Shown here in pieces: positions 48,622 through 58,017 of a stretch of DNA of 64,000 nucleotides. Within the stretch, counting starts at the first letter, position 1. Every line of letters begins with the position of its first letter. Position numbers and translations under genes: made by a program. The notes beneath the pieces were generated by a model. That model had not been told where the DNA came from, made no database searches, and saw nothing but the letters and a program-made list of their open reading frames with translations. The DNA comes from Bacteroides ndongoniae. GTDB taxonomy: Bacteria > Bacteroidota > Bacteroidia > Bacteroidales > Bacteroidaceae. The DNA lies in NCBI RefSeq assembly GCF_900108345.1, contig NZ_FNVV01000013.1:186001-250000 (forward strand). The letters run 5' to 3'.

Positions 48622-49401
48622 ATGAAACGATTTATCATCCTGTTTTGTACCGTTCTGGCAAGTACTGTTTTGTGTAGTGCTGCGATGAGCAGCAGCCGTG
48701 TGCGTCTTGAAGCCCGTTTCCTGACGGACAAAATGGCTTACGAACTGAAGCTGAGCAAAGCGCAGTATAACGATGTGTACGAAATCAACTACGACTTTAT
48801 CGCGAACATCGGTTCGTTGATGGACAATGTGCTTCGTGGCGAAGAGTGGGCATTGAACCGCTATTACGATTGTCTGGACATCCGCAACGACGACTTGCAC
48901 TGGGTGCTCAACCGTAGCCAGTACGGCCACTTCATTCAGGCAGCCCATTTCTTCCGTCCTGTTTATGTATCGGGCGGACGTTGGAATTTCCGCATTTATC
49001 TGACTTACACCAACCATAAGCATTTCTATTATCCGTGTCCTCCACACTATAAGACGTATTGCGGTGCACATGCTCGCCCTCGTCACAACCATGTGAGTTA
49101 TTATAAAGGACGTTACCATCATGCGTTTTACGCGGGCAATTTTCGCATCCGCGATGGTAAGCACTATCATTCCAGCCGCCGTTCGGACTTTGGAAGCATC
49201 CGCTTGCGTCCCGGTTCGTCAAAAGCTCCCGACTGGAAAGCACCGAGTCGTCCGAAACCCAAACCCGAAAAGGCTCCGGTGAAAGTCATTCGCCCTAAAA
49301 AAGACAAGGATAAGGCCCCGGCTCACCGCCCTTCAAGAGAGCCTTCGAGAAAGGAACAGAACGACCGTGCTTCGTCCAACTCCATACGAAAAAGGGCGTG
49401 A
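48622..49401 (+). CDS. Exported basic protein of unknown function
   Basis: 259 residues with a signal peptide (FIILFCTVLASTVLCSAAMS). The first half has LEARFLTDKMAYELKLSKAQ, which resembles the LTxEQ-type helices of Spy/CpxP-like periplasmic chaperones. The middle is rich in His and Tyr (YTNHKHFYYPCPPHYKTY, HARPRHNHVSYYKGRYHH), which could bind metal. The C terminus after about residue 200 is Lys/Arg/Pro-rich and probably unstructured. GGAGGG at 48611-48616 is a good ribosome binding site. I know no named family. Confidence 0.75.
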   Translation: MKRFIILFCTVLASTVLCSAAMSSSRVRLEARFLTDKMAYELKLSKAQYNDVYEINYDFIANIGSLMDNVLRGEEWALNRYYDCLDIRNDDLHWVLNRSQYGHFIQAAHFFRPVYVSGGRWNFRIYLTYTNHKHFYYPCPPHYKTYCGAHARPRHNHVSYYKGRYHHAFYAGNFRIRDGKHYHSSRRSDFGSIRLRPGSSKAPDWKAPSRPKPKPEKAPVKVIRPKKDKDKAPAHRPSREPSRKEQNDRASSNSIRKRA

Positions 49402-49949
49402 AATGTACGATTTTTGCTGACGATGTTACGTAGAGTGAAGTTTTTGTTACCAGAATGCAAGTGATGAAGAATGCTTTCAGAAAATGTATGAAGCGTTACA
49501 AAAGCGTGACAATGACTCTGTAACTTGCTGATTATGACGATTGTCAGTTTTTGTCAGTTACTTTTTCTTGTGTGTAATTCTCATTTTATTTAATTTTAGA
49601 CACTGATACAGAGGGGCTTCGAGCAACGCTTGTGTTGCTCGTGAGCCACACTTGTGTCGTTCGTGAGCCGTGCAAGTGTTTCTCGCGAGCCGTGCAAGTG
49701 TGGCTCACAACGGCTGTAGGTAGTTTCCGGTGCTGAAGTAGATGTTTGTGTTCGCCATGTGCCACTTGGCGGTTGTAAAGTCCCTCTTTGTAACAGCTGT
49801 TAGGGGAAAAGAAAGGTGAAAGGGTGAAGGCTGTAGCCGGAAACAACACTGTCTGAAGACAGATGTTTTTCTCTCCTTTCACGCTTTCACCGGCTTCTAA
49901 CTGTTGATTATCAGTGGAATGTGGTGAAAGGTGAAGTCTCACACTGGCT
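49402..49949. other. Gene-free gap with array B2
   Basis: 548 bp without a credible gene. It holds array B2 (49626-49708) and then GTGAAAGGTGAA-type motifs in both directions between 49816 and 49940, the same combination as after array B1. Confidence 0.75.
49626..49708 (+). repeat. Tandem array B2, 22-bp period
   Basis: Units start at 49626, 49648, 49670 and 49692. The first two begin AC(G/A)CTTGTGT and the last two begin with the reverse complement form GTGCAAGTGT, so the array turns around at its centre. CTCG(T/C)GAGCC or TTCGTGAGCC is shared by units 1-3, and the array is clearly related to B1. Confidence 0.88.
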
Positions 49950-51917
49950 TCACAATTCTTTTGATTCACTTTCCATTTCTTCTTCCCCTTCCTCAGCCTG
50001 TGCATGGAAACTTGCAAGAGCTGCACCGCGCAGTGTGACATTGGCTATGTCCACTTTTGCGGCCTGTTCCTCACTGATGAGTCCTTTCTTAGCCAGCCGT
50101 TCGGCGATGAGGCGGAAGTAGCCTTCCTGGCTGTCGCGCAGACGCCCGTCGGGAGTGAAAGAACTCTTGTAATGCTTGGGCTTGGGGATGATGGATGCCA
50201 GGAAGATACACTCTTCCAGCGAGAGCTGTGAAGGCCGTTTGTCGAAGTAGAAGTCGGCTGCTTCGTGAATACCATAAATCAGAGGACCCCATTCGGCAAT
50301 GTTCAGATATACCTCGTACATGCGCTCTTTGGACGTGAGGTGTTGCCCTTCGATCAGCCAGACTATGAGTGCTTCTTCCAGCTTGCGGGCTATGTTCTTG
50401 TTGCGGGTCAGGAAGACGTTCTTGACCAGTTGCATCGAGATGGTGCTGCCTCCCCGTGCAAACTTGCGTACTTTGAGGTCGTGTATCAGGGCTTCGCGCA
50501 GTGCGTCGGGCAGGAATCCGTGATGATAGAAGAAGGCACCGTCTTCGCTTTGCATGACGGACATCTGCAACAGGTCCGGCACTTCGGCAAGGGGAGTGAA
50601 GTGCTCCCACGACGGCCCTACAGGGAAGGTGCGGACAGGACGGCCGTCTTCGTAGGCCGTGTATTCAAATTCGTCGCTCATCTTGTTCAGCGGAGTGTGT
50701 CCGAATTGGCGGATGCGGAAATTTCTGCTTTTCAGTTCCGATTCAAGGCGGAGGCTGTCCAGTTGGACAAAGTCTACATCGAGCAGAAAATGATAAGCCA
50801 GTTCGCCTTCGGTGCGGATGCCTTCCAGGTTCTCGAACAATCCCTTGGGAAGCGAGCTGAACAGTTCTTCGGCCGGAAACCAGGGCTTGTCGACGGATGC
50901 AGTGAAGTGCCATGTTGGCTCCGCTCCCGATTGTTGCGGGTGTTCTATCCGCATGTAGGGGTGAAAGATGAGTGCATTGAAGCGTACCAGACTGGCACTG
51001 TCCAGCTCGACGGATTGCGGTGCCACATCGACGTGGAAGCGAAGTTGGCCGTGGTCAAGGTTGATCTTATCGGTGGACAGACGCTTGTGATAGACGTGCA
51101 AGCCGCGCACTTCGGCTTCTCCTACAAGGCAAGCAAGGCTGTTGTCGCTTTTCTCTTGCGACAGACGGCACGTAAGGCTGTCAAACTGTACCTCGGCTCC
51201 AAAACGTCGGCGGATGTAGGGGACGGTGAGTTGGGGAGCAGTGAGCGTGGCATGCAGGCGGCGGTCCGACGGATTCAGTTCGCCACTGATGTTCCACTGT
51301 TGCCTGAGACTGTCTTCCTGAATGAGCATTTGAGACTGGAAGCGTCGGTCGGAAATGTGCAATTGAGGGATGTGGAAAGCAACAAAGTTGCTGTCGTTTC
51401 GTTCGTAGATATGAAGGTTGTTCAGTTCGCCGTTGCCCGGAAGCAGACCGAAAAGCAGGTCGAGCAGGGTATTGACGCGGCGGGCGTAGTTTCTCTCTGC
51501 TTTAGGTACTTCGGGTTGGGAGTCTTTCGAGGAGGGAAGGAACAGAAAATCGTAGTTGGCTTTGCCATCTTGCTTGATGAAGCGGAGTGAGAGTTCGTCC
51601 ATACCGACGTGACGGACATTGATATTGCCTCCAAGTAGTGCCCACAGTCCGATGCGTACATCGAGTGACTGCAGGGACAACAGTGTATCGCGTCCTGCGG
51701 GAACAACGGTCAGCCCCTCGACAGCGATGGTCCGGAGCCCTTTCATGTGCAGCTTTTCATAGCCGATGTCGAGTCCGTAGCGTTGCTCTAAACGGGCCAT
51801 GTGTTTGCCGGCTACGTGTCGTAACAAGCTTCCGCGGCTCAGGAAGGCCACTGTGGCAACCAACAGAAATAGCAGCAGTATGGAGGCTGCTGCTACTTTT
51901 ACATGTTTTTTGTTCAT
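49950..51917 (-). CDS. AsmA-like / GT51 peptidoglycan transglycosylase fusion
   Basis: 655 residues. A membrane anchor (about 9-29) is followed by some 400 residues of AsmA/TamB-like beta structure, then a GT51 glycosyltransferase domain near 445-620. The catalytic Glu458 is in QSEDGAFFYHHGF; RKFARGGSTISMQLVKN, ERMYEVYLNIAEWG and PSQLSLEECIFLASI are further GT51 blocks. It should polymerise lipid II into glycan strands in the periplasm, and it has no transpeptidase domain. Monofunctional enzymes such as MtgA have about 240 residues, so the large N-terminal part is unusual. That part shares the DTLL-L-SL-V pattern with TamB of this window. Confidence 0.88.
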   Translation of the reverse strand: MNKKHVKVAAASILLLFLLVATVAFLSRGSLLRHVAGKHMARLEQRYGLDIGYEKLHMKGLRTIAVEGLTVVPAGRDTLLSLQSLDVRIGLWALLGGNINVRHVGMDELSLRFIKQDGKANYDFLFLPSSKDSQPEVPKAERNYARRVNTLLDLLFGLLPGNGELNNLHIYERNDSNFVAFHIPQLHISDRRFQSQMLIQEDSLRQQWNISGELNPSDRRLHATLTAPQLTVPYIRRRFGAEVQFDSLTCRLSQEKSDNSLACLVGEAEVRGLHVYHKRLSTDKINLDHGQLRFHVDVAPQSVELDSASLVRFNALIFHPYMRIEHPQQSGAEPTWHFTASVDKPWFPAEELFSSLPKGLFENLEGIRTEGELAYHFLLDVDFVQLDSLRLESELKSRNFRIRQFGHTPLNKMSDEFEYTAYEDGRPVRTFPVGPSWEHFTPLAEVPDLLQMSVMQSEDGAFFYHHGFLPDALREALIHDLKVRKFARGGSTISMQLVKNVFLTRNKNIARKLEEALIVWLIEGQHLTSKERMYEVYLNIAEWGPLIYGIHEAADFYFDKRPSQLSLEECIFLASIIPKPKHYKSSFTPDGRLRDSQEGYFRLIAERLAKKGLISEEQAAKVDIANVTLRGAALASFHAQAEEGEEEMESESKEL

Positions 51918-51978
51918 ATCTTTATGCTTATAGTCTCGTCTAAATCCTTTTCGGGCACAAAGATACGACTATTTTACG

Positions 51979-53307
51979 TCATTCTATCGGTATGCCTTGA
52001 TAGAAGTCCAGAATCTTGGTGCGGAACAGATAGTCGTACTTGGCTTGCAGTTCGTCGCTTTGGGCTTTCATCAGGTTTTGTTTGGCTTCGTTATACTCGA
52101 CGGCTGTTGCCTTACCGTTGATGTACTTCTCGTTCATCAGCTGGAAGGAAGCCTGGCTGGCTTCAGTGGCGGCACAACTGCTGGTGTATTTGCTTTCGGA
52201 AGCGGTAGCGTTGTACCAAGCCTGTTGAATCTCCTTGTAGAGGGTCTTCTTGGCATTGTCCAGTTGCAGGGCATAGCTTTCGCGTTGCAGGCGGGCCGTG
52301 CGTACCCGGTTGCGGGTGCTCAGCCGGTTGAATATGGGTACGCTCAGGCTGAGGCCGATGTACTTGCTGAAGTTGTCACCCATCTGCTGGTTAAACGTAC
52401 GGTTGATGGTCGAGTAGTAACTAGTGCCCAGGCTTCCGTTCAGGTTGATTTGCGGATAGAAACCGCTCTGTGCGATGCGGATGCTGTGACGGCTGCCTTC
52501 CAGACGATACTGGGCTGCCTGTATGGCGGGCTTGTTGACTACGGCATTCTGGTAGATTTCGTCAGGAGGCGTCAGCGGAGTTATTTCCAGCTGGACGGAA
52601 GGTTCTTCCAGTGCGAAGCCTTCGGGCGTTTCCAGTTCGATGAGCTGGCTGAGGTCGAGCAGGGCCAGCTGATAGTCGTTGTTGGTCTGTACGGCAGTCA
52701 TTTCGTCTTGTGCCACACGTGCTTTGGCTTCGGCCACTTCGGCCGGCGAGGCTTTTCCCACTTCGGCCAGGCGGCTGATGCGTTGCAGCTGTTCTTTGCT
52801 CAGGGCTACCTGTCCTAAGGCTACCTGATGCAGTTCTTTGTTGAATAATACTTGCAGATAGTACGATGCCACGTTGATGGAGATGTCTTCTTTGGCTTTC
52901 TCCAGGTCAGCAGTGGCGGCTTTCAGATTCAGTTTGGCCAGTGCGTACTGGTGCGGAATCTGCAATCCGGTGAACAGGGGAACGCTGGCACTGAGTGACA
53001 TGTTGGTACCGTTGCTGCTGGTGTTGACGTATACGGTAGAGTAGTCGCCGGTGCTTTCGTCGGGCACGGCGGTTTGCGTACGTCCCCAGTTCCAGCTTTG
53101 GTTGGCGCTACCGTTCACGCTGGGCAGTCGTGCCCATTTGGCTGTATTTACTTCTACTTCGCTTTGGCGGGCGGCGTTTTCGCTTTGCCTGATGTTGATG
53201 TTGTGCTCGATGGCGTATTCAATGCAGCGGCGCAACGACCAAGTGTCTTGTGCCTGCAAGCCGGTGGCAGCACAGGCTATGCAGGCTATGGTGAGTAATC
53301 GTTTCAT
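51979..53307 (-). CDS. TolC family outer-membrane efflux protein
   Basis: 442 residues with a signal peptide (LLTIACIACAATGLQAQD). It has the two-fold repeated TolC layout with long coiled helices (ALAKLNLKAATADLEKAKED, QLQRISRLAEVGKASPAEVA). TolC proteins form the outer-membrane channel of tripartite pumps. It is the last of five genes with the adaptor, two permeases and ATPase upstream, and lies 30 bp after the adaptor. The export substrate is unknown. Confidence 0.93.
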   Translation of the reverse strand: MKRLLTIACIACAATGLQAQDTWSLRRCIEYAIEHNINIRQSENAARQSEVEVNTAKWARLPSVNGSANQSWNWGRTQTAVPDESTGDYSTVYVNTSSNGTNMSLSASVPLFTGLQIPHQYALAKLNLKAATADLEKAKEDISINVASYYLQVLFNKELHQVALGQVALSKEQLQRISRLAEVGKASPAEVAEAKARVAQDEMTAVQTNNDYQLALLDLSQLIELETPEGFALEEPSVQLEITPLTPPDEIYQNAVVNKPAIQAAQYRLEGSRHSIRIAQSGFYPQINLNGSLGTSYYSTINRTFNQQMGDNFSKYIGLSLSVPIFNRLSTRNRVRTARLQRESYALQLDNAKKTLYKEIQQAWYNATASESKYTSSCAATEASQASFQLMNEKYINGKATAVEYNEAKQNLMKAQSDELQAKYDYLFRTKILDFYQGIPIE

Positions 53308-53337
53308 AAGAATTGTCTCGGATGGTTAGGTTAGTGG

Positions 53338-54453
53338 TTAATTTTCTTCTTCATCGTTTTTGTTGGCATTGCGTATCAGGTCGTTGGTAGTGATGCCTTT
53401 CTTGACGGCTATCTTTATGCCGTCGCTCATACCTACTTCGATGGGCTGACGACGGAACTGCTGCTGTGGTACGCTGTCGGTCAGTACATAGACAAAGGTA
53501 CTGTCGTCCTTGAATTCGACGCAGCCTTCGGGAATAGCGAGTACCTGGCTGGCACGTTCGAGTACGATTTCACCGTTGGCCGAATAGCCTGAGCGGATAA
53601 CCACTGTGTCGGGCACAGTAACGGCTGCCTTGATTTCGAACTGATTGGCACCGTTGGCTTCGGTCGACTTGGGGGCGATGTACTCCAGCTTGGCTTGGAA
53701 AGTGAGGTCCTGCAAGGCACCGATAGTGATTTTCACCGGCATGCCTTCGCTGACACGGCCCACTTCGGTTTCGTCGATATTGCCACGGAAGATGAGGTCG
53801 TTCATGTCGGCCACGGTGGCGATGGTGGTTCCGTCGTTGAAGGTATTACTCATGATGACGGAGTTACCTACCTTGACGGGTACGTCCAGGATAAGTCCTT
53901 CGATAGTAGAGCGTATCAGGGTGCTGGAGAAGGAGGCACTGTTTTGGGTGATTCCCTCTTTTACAATCTGCAGGTTGTCCTTGGCGGCTTGCAGTTCTTC
54001 GCGTGCCTGGCGGACGGTGACTTCGCCTTTCTCATATTCTTCGGCACTGATCAGTTTGTCCTTGTAAAGTTTCTCTAAGCGGGCAAAGTCGGTTTCGGCC
54101 TGTCGTCCGTTGATTTCGGCCAAGCGGACGCGGCTTTCGGCAGCATTCAGTGTGCCCAGTTCGGGGATGACTTTTACCTTGGCTATCACTTCGCCCTTCT
54201 TTATCTTCTGTCCGGCTTCTTTGTAGACTTCTTCGATGATACCCGAAATCTGGGGCTTGATGAGGACCTCGTCCCGTGGTTCTATCTTACCGGTGACGAC
54301 GGTAGTCTTTTCCAGGTCGGCCACAGCAGGACGGACTGTTTCGTATACGGTGACTTCTGGTTTCGACTTCTGGTAAAGGAATACGAAGGTCCAGATGAAG
54401 ATGCCGGCAACGATAACCAGCAATGCGCTTTTCAGAATCTTTTTTGCTTTCAT
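53338..54453 (-). CDS. MacA/HlyD-like periplasmic adaptor
   Basis: 371 residues with an N-terminal membrane anchor (LLVIVAGIFIWTFVFLY). The lipoyl-like halves (GKIEPRDEVLIKPQISGIIE, VPVKVGNSVI) flank a coiled-coil hairpin (LAEINGRQAETDFARLEKLY to AAKDNLQIVKEG), followed by beta-barrel and membrane-proximal parts. Such adaptors link the inner-membrane ABC transporter to TolC. The tail ends in acidic NDEEEN. A gap of about 150 bp with array C separates it from the permease gene upstream. Confidence 0.92.
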   Translation of the reverse strand: MKAKKILKSALLVIVAGIFIWTFVFLYQKSKPEVTVYETVRPAVADLEKTTVVTGKIEPRDEVLIKPQISGIIEEVYKEAGQKIKKGEVIAKVKVIPELGTLNAAESRVRLAEINGRQAETDFARLEKLYKDKLISAEEYEKGEVTVRQAREELQAAKDNLQIVKEGITQNSASFSSTLIRSTIEGLILDVPVKVGNSVIMSNTFNDGTTIATVADMNDLIFRGNIDETEVGRVSEGMPVKITIGALQDLTFQAKLEYIAPKSTEANGANQFEIKAAVTVPDTVVIRSGYSANGEIVLERASQVLAIPEGCVEFKDDSTFVYVLTDSVPQQQFRRQPIEVGMSDGIKIAVKKGITTNDLIRNANKNDEEEN

Positions 54454-54498
54454 ATTTGATGTTTGTTGTTAGTTTATATTCTTATGTTGGGTGATTGG

Positions 54499-54600
54499 TT
54501 TTCGAGCGATCGTTCGAAGGAGTCTCGAATAGTCGTTCGAAAGTCGTTGGAATGCTCGTTCGAACGGCATTGAAATGCGGATTTCAAAGCCGTTCGAGTT
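54499..54600. repeat. Tandem array C, 23-bp period
   Basis: Three units of 23 bp start at 54510, 54533 and 54556 with TCGTTCGAA, followed by a part unit GGATTTCAAAGCCGTTCGAG that reads as the reverse complement type. A TTTTCGAGCGA half unit precedes them. The array sits between the permease and adaptor genes of one operon. Confidence 0.87.
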
Positions 54601-54601
54601 A

Positions 54602-55843
54602 CTATTCGTCGCGTATTGCCTCTATCGGTTTGATGGCCATGGCACGGTAGGCTGGTGCCAGCCCTGCCAGTACGCCAAGAGCGATGAGCAGGATACAGGT
54701 GCCGACGGCCATGCCGAAGCTGACCTGGTAGTGCGTCTCGATGACTCCTTGCGGATTGGCAGCTGCCTCAAGAACCTGCAGCACCAGTACGGCTAGCGAG
54801 ATGCCAGCCATGCCCGCTACAGTAGTCAGCACCATGCTTTCGGAGAGAATCTGTTGCAGGATGTCGCGCGGACGGGCACCGATGGCACGGCGGATGCCTA
54901 TTTCGGTGGTACGTTCGCGTACGGTCACCATCATGATGTTCGACACGCCGATAGCGCCGGCGAAAAGGGTACCCAGGCCCACCATCCAGATCAGGATATG
55001 CACACCCGTCATCAGGGCATCCATCATGGAGAACATGGCTTCGACGTTGAGCATCATCACAGCCTGTTTGTCGTCGGGCGAGATGTAGTGGGCTGCTTTG
55101 ACGGTCTGTTTCACCTGCTCTTCCACGTCGGCCACCTTTACACCTGGTTTCATGGTGAAACAGATCAGTTCTACGGTATTGCCTAGGTTGTACATCTTTC
55201 GCATCGTAGTGTAAGGCAGGGTGACGGCTTCGGAAGCCTGTCCCTGGATGTTGACATTGCCCTCGGACGAGCACATGCCTATTACCCGATAGTAGATACT
55301 GTCTACCTGTATGTATTTTCCGCAGGGGTCATCTCCTTTGGGGAAGAGACTTTCGTAGACACGTTTGCCAATCACACATACTTTGCGCGCTTCACGGATG
55401 TCCACGTCGTTGATGAACCGTCCATAAGCAATCTCCTGATGCTCTATCTGTTCGTAGTCCGGATAGAGACCTTTGACGCTGCAATCGTATTTGTTACCTT
55501 CGTAGATGGCAGTCTTGCCCCATTGGGCCACTGAAGGAGTAGCAATCTCTATCTTGCTCAACTTACCAATTCGTTCGACATCGGCCATTTCCAGATCCCA
55601 GCTTCGTCCTTTGCGGAAGCCTTTGTATGCTTCGCCTGTCGGTTGGGCGAAAATAAAACCAGAATTGGTGGCAAATCCTTCGAATTGTTTTCGCAATTCC
55701 TGTTCCATGCCTTGCCCACCTCCTATGAGAGCCACAAGCATGAAGATACCCCAAAATACGCCGAAAGCTGTCAGCAGGCTTCGCGTCTTGTTACGGGTGA
55801 TGGTGACGAGGATTTCCTCGCAAGTGTCTTTGTCTATTTTCAT
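54602..55843 (-). CDS. MacB-type ABC transporter permease (second)
   Basis: 413 residues with the MacB/FtsX layout: an N-terminal membrane segment (LLTAFGVFWGIFMLVALIG), a large periplasmic domain of about 220 residues, then three membrane segments (HILIWMVGLGTLFAGAIGVS, SMVLTTVAGMAGISLAVLVL, FGMAVGTCILLIALGVLAGL). TEIGIRRAIGARPRDILQQI is the conserved coupling region. MacB proteins use ATP to drive export from the periplasm through TolC. The separate ATPase is encoded two genes upstream. It is paralogous to the permease at 56013. Confidence 0.92.
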   Translation of the reverse strand: MKIDKDTCEEILVTITRNKTRSLLTAFGVFWGIFMLVALIGGGQGMEQELRKQFEGFATNSGFIFAQPTGEAYKGFRKGRSWDLEMADVERIGKLSKIEIATPSVAQWGKTAIYEGNKYDCSVKGLYPDYEQIEHQEIAYGRFINDVDIREARKVCVIGKRVYESLFPKGDDPCGKYIQVDSIYYRVIGMCSSEGNVNIQGQASEAVTLPYTTMRKMYNLGNTVELICFTMKPGVKVADVEEQVKQTVKAAHYISPDDKQAVMMLNVEAMFSMMDALMTGVHILIWMVGLGTLFAGAIGVSNIMMVTVRERTTEIGIRRAIGARPRDILQQILSESMVLTTVAGMAGISLAVLVLQVLEAAANPQGVIETHYQVSFGMAVGTCILLIALGVLAGLAPAYRAMAIKPIEAIRDE

Positions 55844-55856
55844 AATGAATAAGAAA

Positions 55857-55892
55857 CCTCACCCCCGGCCCCTCTCCCAAGGAGAGGGGAGT
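55857..55892 (+). repeat. REP-like palindromic repeat, copy 3
   Basis: CCTCACCCCCGGCCCCTCTC, then CCAAGGAGAGGGG. The same unit as at 171-206, here between the two permease genes. Confidence 0.88.
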
Positions 55893-55970
55893 AGGAGGCG
55901 ATACTTTATGATGAATGTATTATACCATATTATATATTAATCTCTATTTTTAAATTCTATGTCTTTTTCT

Positions 55971-56006
55971 CCCCTCTCCTTGGGAGAGGGGCTTGAGGGG
56001 TGAGGC
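55971..56006 (-). repeat. REP-like palindromic repeat, copy 4 (inverted)
   Basis: Reverse complement of the unit at 55857-55892, about 78 bp away. Together they form an inverted pair like the one at 171-392. Confidence 0.88.
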
Positions 56007-56012
56007 TTTCCT

Positions 56013-57272
56013 TTAATCCGCCCTCAACGCCTCAATCGGTTTAATCTTCGTAGCCTTTCGGGCGGGGAAGAATCCGGCCAGCGTACCGGCAATGACCAGC
56101 GTCAGTGTGGCTTGTATGGCGATGCGCAGATCCACCGTAGGGTCGCTGAACATTTTGGCCTGGAACATGCTGGCATCCATTGTCTGGTTTCCGAATGTGT
56201 TGTCCATCCACTCCGTCACTCCGATTCCTGCCACCATGCCGATGTAGCCGAACAAGGTAGTGATGGTAATACTTTCGATGATGATGAGCCACAGGATAGA
56301 GGCCGGTTTGGCGCCCAGTGCCTTACGGATGCCAAACTCGTGGGTTCGTTCGCGTACGGTGATGAGCATGATGTTCGACACACCTACAATACCACTCAAC
56401 AGAGTGAAGATACCAATCACCCAAATGGCTGTGCGTAGGATGCCCATGGCATTCATGGTACGCAGGTAGTCGGTGAAGCGGTTCCATATCCAGATAGCGC
56501 TGGTGTCGTCGGGCGAGAAGCGGTGGTTCGCACCGATTACACGGCGATATTCTTGTTCGAAGGCTTCGTTGCTTTCGATGGAAGTCAGGCCATCGGTAGT
56601 CAGTAGGATGTTGTTCAATTTATTCCCTTTGTTGTAGATGGTTTGTAAGGTGCTGAAGGGGATGTAGGCTTCGCTGGGCTCACTATTGCCCTGATCGTTG
56701 TAAAGCCCTACAACCTGATAGACCACACCGCTGGCATTGACAAACTGACCAATAGGATTGGTATGTGTCTTACCAAAAAGAATATCAGCAGATTTCTTAT
56801 GGAGGACAATGACCTTACGTCGTTCTTTCAAGTCGGTGACGTTGATAAAGCGTCCTTCTGCAGTTTTGATAGCTTCAATTTCGGTGTAGTTGGGGTGTAC
56901 TCCCAGCAATGATAAATTGACATATTCTTTGCCGAAACTGATGTTGAGGCTGCTCTGGCGTACAGTGGCACCCACGCTGGTCACGTTTTCGGGGAATTGT
57001 GTCTCGGTGTCTGCTAGGTCTCGGTTGTCTAACTCAATGCGTCGTCCTTCTTTCAGTCCGTCATACGACAGAGTGGTCCAACCAGGAAAGATGCGGATAG
57101 AGTTGAGCGCCCGCTCGGACGAATTCTGTTCGAAGGCATGGATGAGGCCGTTGCCTGCTCCCAGGAGGACGATGAGCATAAAGATGCCCCATGCCACGGC
57201 GAATCCTGTCAGGAAAGTGCGGAGTTTGTTGCGCTTCAGGGTGCCGTATATTTCTTGCCAAAGGTCAATCAT
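56013..57272 (-). CDS. MacB-type ABC transporter permease (first)
   Basis: 419 residues, the same layout as its neighbour: an N-terminal segment (FLTGFAVAWGIFMLIVLLG), a periplasmic domain, then three membrane segments, with EFGIRKALGAKPASILWLI as coupling region. It starts 28 bp after the ATPase gene. Two different permeases with one ATPase imply a heterodimeric transporter. The 169-bp gap before the second permease holds an inverted pair of palindromic repeats. Confidence 0.92.
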   Translation of the reverse strand: MIDLWQEIYGTLKRNKLRTFLTGFAVAWGIFMLIVLLGAGNGLIHAFEQNSSERALNSIRIFPGWTTLSYDGLKEGRRIELDNRDLADTETQFPENVTSVGATVRQSSLNISFGKEYVNLSLLGVHPNYTEIEAIKTAEGRFINVTDLKERRKVIVLHKKSADILFGKTHTNPIGQFVNASGVVYQVVGLYNDQGNSEPSEAYIPFSTLQTIYNKGNKLNNILLTTDGLTSIESNEAFEQEYRRVIGANHRFSPDDTSAIWIWNRFTDYLRTMNAMGILRTAIWVIGIFTLLSGIVGVSNIMLITVRERTHEFGIRKALGAKPASILWLIIIESITITTLFGYIGMVAGIGVTEWMDNTFGNQTMDASMFQAKMFSDPTVDLRIAIQATLTLVIAGTLAGFFPARKATKIKPIEALRAD

Positions 57273-57300
57273 ATTTGTCTTTTTTAGAAGATAGAAGATG

Positions 57301-58017
57301 TCATTTCATAAATCCATTTTTCCCGAACGGAGAAGCATCGTGATTTAAATTCTCTTCGATGGTGCCTATGATGCCGTCCTTAATGTGGATAATCTTGTCT
57401 GTCTGGTTGGCAACGCCGCTTTCGTGGGTCACGACAACGATCGTCATGCCTGTCTGATGAAGATCTTTCAGAATCTGCATCACTTCGACTGAAGTCTTGC
57501 TGTCGAGAGCACCGGTCGGCTCATCGGCCAGAATGATTTGCGGGCGGGTGATAAGAGCGCGGGCAATGGCTACACGCTGTTTCTGACCACCTGACATTTC
57601 GTTGGGCATGTGGTTGGCCCAGTCTTTCAGTCCCAGACGGTCAAGGTATTCCAATGCCAGGGCGTTGCGTTTCTTCCGGCTCACTCCCTGATAGAAGAGG
57701 GGAAGGGCTACGTTCTCGACTGCATTCTTGAAAGAAATAAGGTTGAATGACTGGAAAATGAAACCAATCATACGGTTACGATACTCGGCGGCACGCGTCT
57801 CACTCAGATTCTTGATAAGGGTACCATTCAGATAATATTCACCTGTATCGTAGTTGTCCAATATACCTAATATATTAAGTAAGGTGGATTTTCCAGATCC
57901 TGAAGCACCCATAATGGATACAAATTCTCCTTTCTCGATGTGCAGGTTTATGCCTTTGAGTACATGCAGTGGCGCGCCATTGTTGTAGGTCTTATTGATG
58001 TCTTTTAGTAGTATCAC
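57301..58017 (-). CDS. ABC transporter ATP-binding protein (LolD/MacB type)
   Basis: 238 residues. Walker A is [13 protein letters not shown] (about 34-46), the signature is [15 protein letters not shown], Walker B is [12 protein letters not shown], and the switch His is in [10 protein letters not shown]. It belongs to the MacB/LolD group of ATPases that energise mechanotransmission-type exporters. It is first in a five-gene operon: ATPase, permease, permease, adaptor, TolC. The likely function is export of a peptide, lipid or drug from the periplasm. Confidence 0.94.
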   Translation of the reverse strand: MILLKDINKTYNNGAPLHVLKGINLHIEKGEFVSIMGASGSGKSTLLNILGILDNYDTGEYYLNGTLIKNLSETRAAEYRNRMIGFIFQSFNLISFKNAVENVALPLFYQGVSRKKRNALALEYLDRLGLKDWANHMPNEMSGGQKQRVAIARALITRPQIILADEPTGALDSKTSVEVMQILKDLHQTGMTIVVVTHESGVANQTDKIIHIKDGIIGTIEENLNHDASPFGKNGFMK

